This document shows, piece after piece, positions 5,795 through 6,675 of a stretch of 6,675 nucleotides of DNA (position 1 is its first letter; each line of letters begins with the position of its first letter). Where the stretch lies: the NCBI GenBank assembly GCA_946533615.1, contig CAMNBY010000321.1:1-6675 (forward strand), written 5' to 3'. The notes under the pieces are model-generated. The model saw nothing but the letters and a program-made list of their open reading frames with translations. It was not told where the DNA came from and made no database searches. The DNA comes from an uncultured Clostridia bacterium. Lineage in GTDB: Bacteria; Bacillota; Clostridia; Oscillospirales; Ruminococcaceae. Both the position numbers and the translations under genes were made by a program.

Positions 5795-6294
5795 CCGTTT
5801 TCCTTGTCCACAACAGCCTGCAGAGTAGCAGCCAGCTTCTGGATGGGTCCCTGAAGGGAGCCAACGAGCTGTGCAAGAAGGGTCTCTCTGGAAGGGATCT
5901 TGGACAGAGCCTTAACGCCTGCCTCGTCGTATATCTCTTCGCCGATATAACCCGCCTTCAGGTGGAACTTCTCGTCCTTGCAAGCCTCGGCAAACTTTCC
6001 GAGGATCCTTGCGGGAGCGGTCTGATCGTCATTGGAGATGGCGATAGCAGTTGTGCCCTCGAGCACGTTAGTGATGTCGTCGAGACCTGCGTTCTTCATT
6101 GCGAAGCGGAGCATTGTGTTCTTCTCTACGAAGTACTTAACGCCTGCCTCACGCAGCTCCTTACGAAGCTTGGTGTCCTCCTCAACAGTGATGCCCTTGT
6201 AATCAACGAGCACGCCTGCGGCGGAGTTCTTGATGAGATCGGTCAGCTCTGCGACTCTTTCCTGCTTTGCAAGCAGGACCTTTTCACTTGGCAT
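5785..6294 (-). CDS. rplJ: 50S ribosomal protein uL10
   Basis: This is a 169-residue protein that forms the base of the ribosomal stalk, binding 23S rRNA near the L11 site and carrying L12 dimers on its C-terminal helix. The start MPSEKVLLAKQ is the typical family beginning. The N-terminal rRNA-binding domain includes DYKGITVEEDTKLRKELR (31-48) and YFVEKNTMLRFA (54-65). The central alpha/beta region includes EGTTAIAI (79-86), and the C-terminal helix that docks L12 lies at about 136-164. ATG 6294 is chosen over an in-frame GTG at 6306 because the Shine-Dalgarno GAGGTGA (6309-6303) lies 8 bases before this ATG and overlaps the GTG. In this family excess L10, or L10-L12 complex, binds the leader RNA and lowers its own expression, and the matching leader and attenuator are present here. 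Confidence 0.98.
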   Translation of the reverse strand: MPSEKVLLAKQERVAELTDLIKNSAAGVLVDYKGITVEEDTKLRKELREAGVKYFVEKNTMLRFAMKNAGLDDITNVLEGTTAIAISNDDQTAPARILGKFAEACKDEKFHLKAGYIGEEIYDEAGVKALSKIPSRETLLAQLVGSLQGPIQKLAATLQAVVDKENGAA

Positions 6295-6302
6295 AGATGA
6301 TT

Positions 6303-6309
6303 TCACCTC
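6303..6309 (-). promoter_or_regulatory. Ribosome binding site fixing the rplJ start
   Basis: GAGGTGA on the minus strand matches the anti-Shine-Dalgarno over seven bases and is 8 bases from the ATG at 6294. It rules out the in-frame GTG at 6306, which lies within the site itself. Confidence 0.88.
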
Positions 6310-6335
6310 TTTGCAATTTTCTATTGCAGCGCATC

Positions 6336-6371
6336 AAAAAAGAAAAGTCTCCTCGCCAAAGACAAAGAGAC
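6336..6371 (-). terminator. Attenuator in the rplJ leader
   Basis: On the minus strand bases 6371-6361 pair with 6357-6347 in an uninterrupted 11-pair stem (GTCTC/GAGAC at the base, several G-U above) with a TTT loop. TTTTCTTTTTT (6346-6336) follows. It is an intrinsic terminator placed between the L10-binding leader and the rplJ ribosome binding site, as in the Bacillus-type rplJL attenuation system. Confidence 0.85.
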
Positions 6372-6392
6372 ATAACAAGCTTATATCTTGCT

Positions 6393-6439
6393 ATTCTTTC
6401 CTCGGTCGGGCTTCCGCGTTTCCGCTGCCGACTGTCTTT
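6393..6439 (-). ncRNA. L10 leader (autoregulatory L10-binding RNA)
   Basis: The leader segment AAAGACAGTCGGC...GCCCGACCGAGG resembles the conserved Firmicutes L10 leader. A GTCGG/CCGAC helix is flanked by GACA on one side and CGAGGAAAG on the other, the arrangement that forms a kink-turn mimicking the L10 site on 23S rRNA. It lies directly after a strong promoter and before the attenuator, exactly where the family is found. L10 or the L10-L12 complex is expected to bind it and promote termination. The match is from memory of the consensus; no covariance model was run. Confidence 0.8.
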
Positions 6440-6458
6440 AGATACGAATGCAAGAATT

Positions 6459-6487
6459 ATTATAGCACACTTTTCATACGTTGTCAA
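6459..6487 (-). promoter_or_regulatory. Consensus sigma-A promoter of rplJ-rplL
   Basis: TTGACA (6487-6482) and TATAAT (6464-6459) on the minus strand are separated by 17 bases, with a TG extended -10 just upstream of TATAAT. All core bases match, as expected for a highly expressed ribosomal operon. The start would be near 6451, giving a leader of roughly 160 bases. Confidence 0.95.
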
Positions 6488-6562
6488 GGGCTTTTTTCGA
6501 TTTTTTTAATTCCCCTACCAGCTTTCGCTGTTGTGAACGAGCTTTCGAGTGATCTCACGGAT

Positions 6563-6587
6563 CAAAAAAAAAGCACCCGCGCCCGGG
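6563..6587 (-). terminator. Probable intrinsic terminator upstream of the rplJ promoter
   Basis: On the minus strand ACCCG (6587-6583) and CGGGT (6578-6574) pair around a GGCG loop, followed by GC and a run of nine T. The stem is short but all but one pair is G-C. It would end a minus-strand transcript entering from beyond the window, separating it from rplJ-rplL. Confidence 0.65.
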
Positions 6588-6593
6588 TTCCGT

Positions 6594-6611
6594 CAAGCCG
6601 CAGGCGGCTTG
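6594..6611. repeat. Perfect 8-bp palindromic hairpin
   Basis: CAAGCCGC (6594-6601) and GCGGCTTG (6604-6611) are separated by two bases. There is no T-run next to it in either direction. It sits between the terminator and a second palindrome at the window edge, so the two may belong to one repeated element. Confidence 0.6.
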
Positions 6612-6637
6612 AGGAGGAGTTCATCTATACCCTCAAA

Positions 6638-6667
6638 GGGGCGGCCCTCCCTTGCAGGGCACGCCCC
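6638..6667. repeat. GC-rich palindrome at the window edge, candidate dispersed repeat
   Basis: GGGGCGGCCCT (6638-6648) pairs with AGGGC and CGCCCC (6656-6660, 6662-6667) around a CCCTTGC loop, an 11-pair stem with one bulged A at 6661. Flanking AAA and TTT extend the symmetry. The stretch 6509-6675 holds no complete gene. A minus-strand frame is open from the edge to a stop at 6595-6593, but its 26 codons consist mostly of the palindromes. Confidence 0.45.
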
Positions 6668-6675
6668 TCTTTCAA

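Noticed and set aside
6295..6306. GTG start giving rplJ four extra residues
   Set aside because: The GTG is part of the Shine-Dalgarno sequence itself, and MPSEKVL is the usual L10 start.
6509..6560. Short repeats AGCTTTCG and GATC upstream of the rplJ promoter
   Set aside because: They are too short and too weakly spaced to support a binding site or repeat element.
6593..6673. Minus-strand open frame of 26 codons running in from the window edge
   Set aside because: It is made mostly of palindromic repeat sequence, resembles no protein I know, and is too short to support as a gene end.

Overview
The window looks like chromosomal DNA of a Gram-positive clostridium, most likely an Oscillospiraceae/Ruminococcus-like gut or rumen bacterium. 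This rests on strong AGGAGG-type ribosome binding sites, two perfect TTGACA-17-TATAAT promoters, U-run intrinsic terminators, an L10-leader attenuator ahead of rplJ-rplL and the style of the encoded proteins. The genus is an inference; no rRNA is present to fix it.

Plus strand, 1-2276: the 3' part of one membrane-protein gene (1-801, start outside the window) overlaps by 4 bases a complete second gene (798-2276). The two proteins are paralogues. Both look like ABC-2-type permeases carrying a C-terminal soluble domain, and both probably belong to one exporter operon whose ATPase gene would lie upstream.

Plus strand, 2313-3757: a self-contained, ligand-controlled unit. It has a consensus extended -10 promoter, a fluoride riboswitch (crcB motif) whose 3' half is also the 5' arm of an intrinsic terminator, a CPA-family cation/proton antiporter gene (2465-3682), and a strong closing terminator. 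The layout says the antiporter is made when fluoride enters the cell, so its job is probably fluoride resistance. This is the most interesting part of the window.

Centre, 3785-3916: a gene-free interval holding an imperfect inverted-repeat element with an internal GC-rich hairpin. It sits between the convergent antiporter and PLP-enzyme genes and resembles a small dispersed or MITE-like repeat.

Minus strand, 5125-3929: a trans-sulfuration-family PLP enzyme (Cys/Met metabolism family) with its own promoter and structured leader. Its PLP lysine is intact, but two usually conserved active-site loops are unusual.

Minus strand, 6487-5275: the rplJ-rplL ribosomal stalk operon, complete with consensus promoter, L10-binding leader, leader attenuator, three intercistronic hairpins and terminator. 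Upstream of it (6509-6675) no complete gene is seen, only a terminator and two strong palindromes at the window edge.
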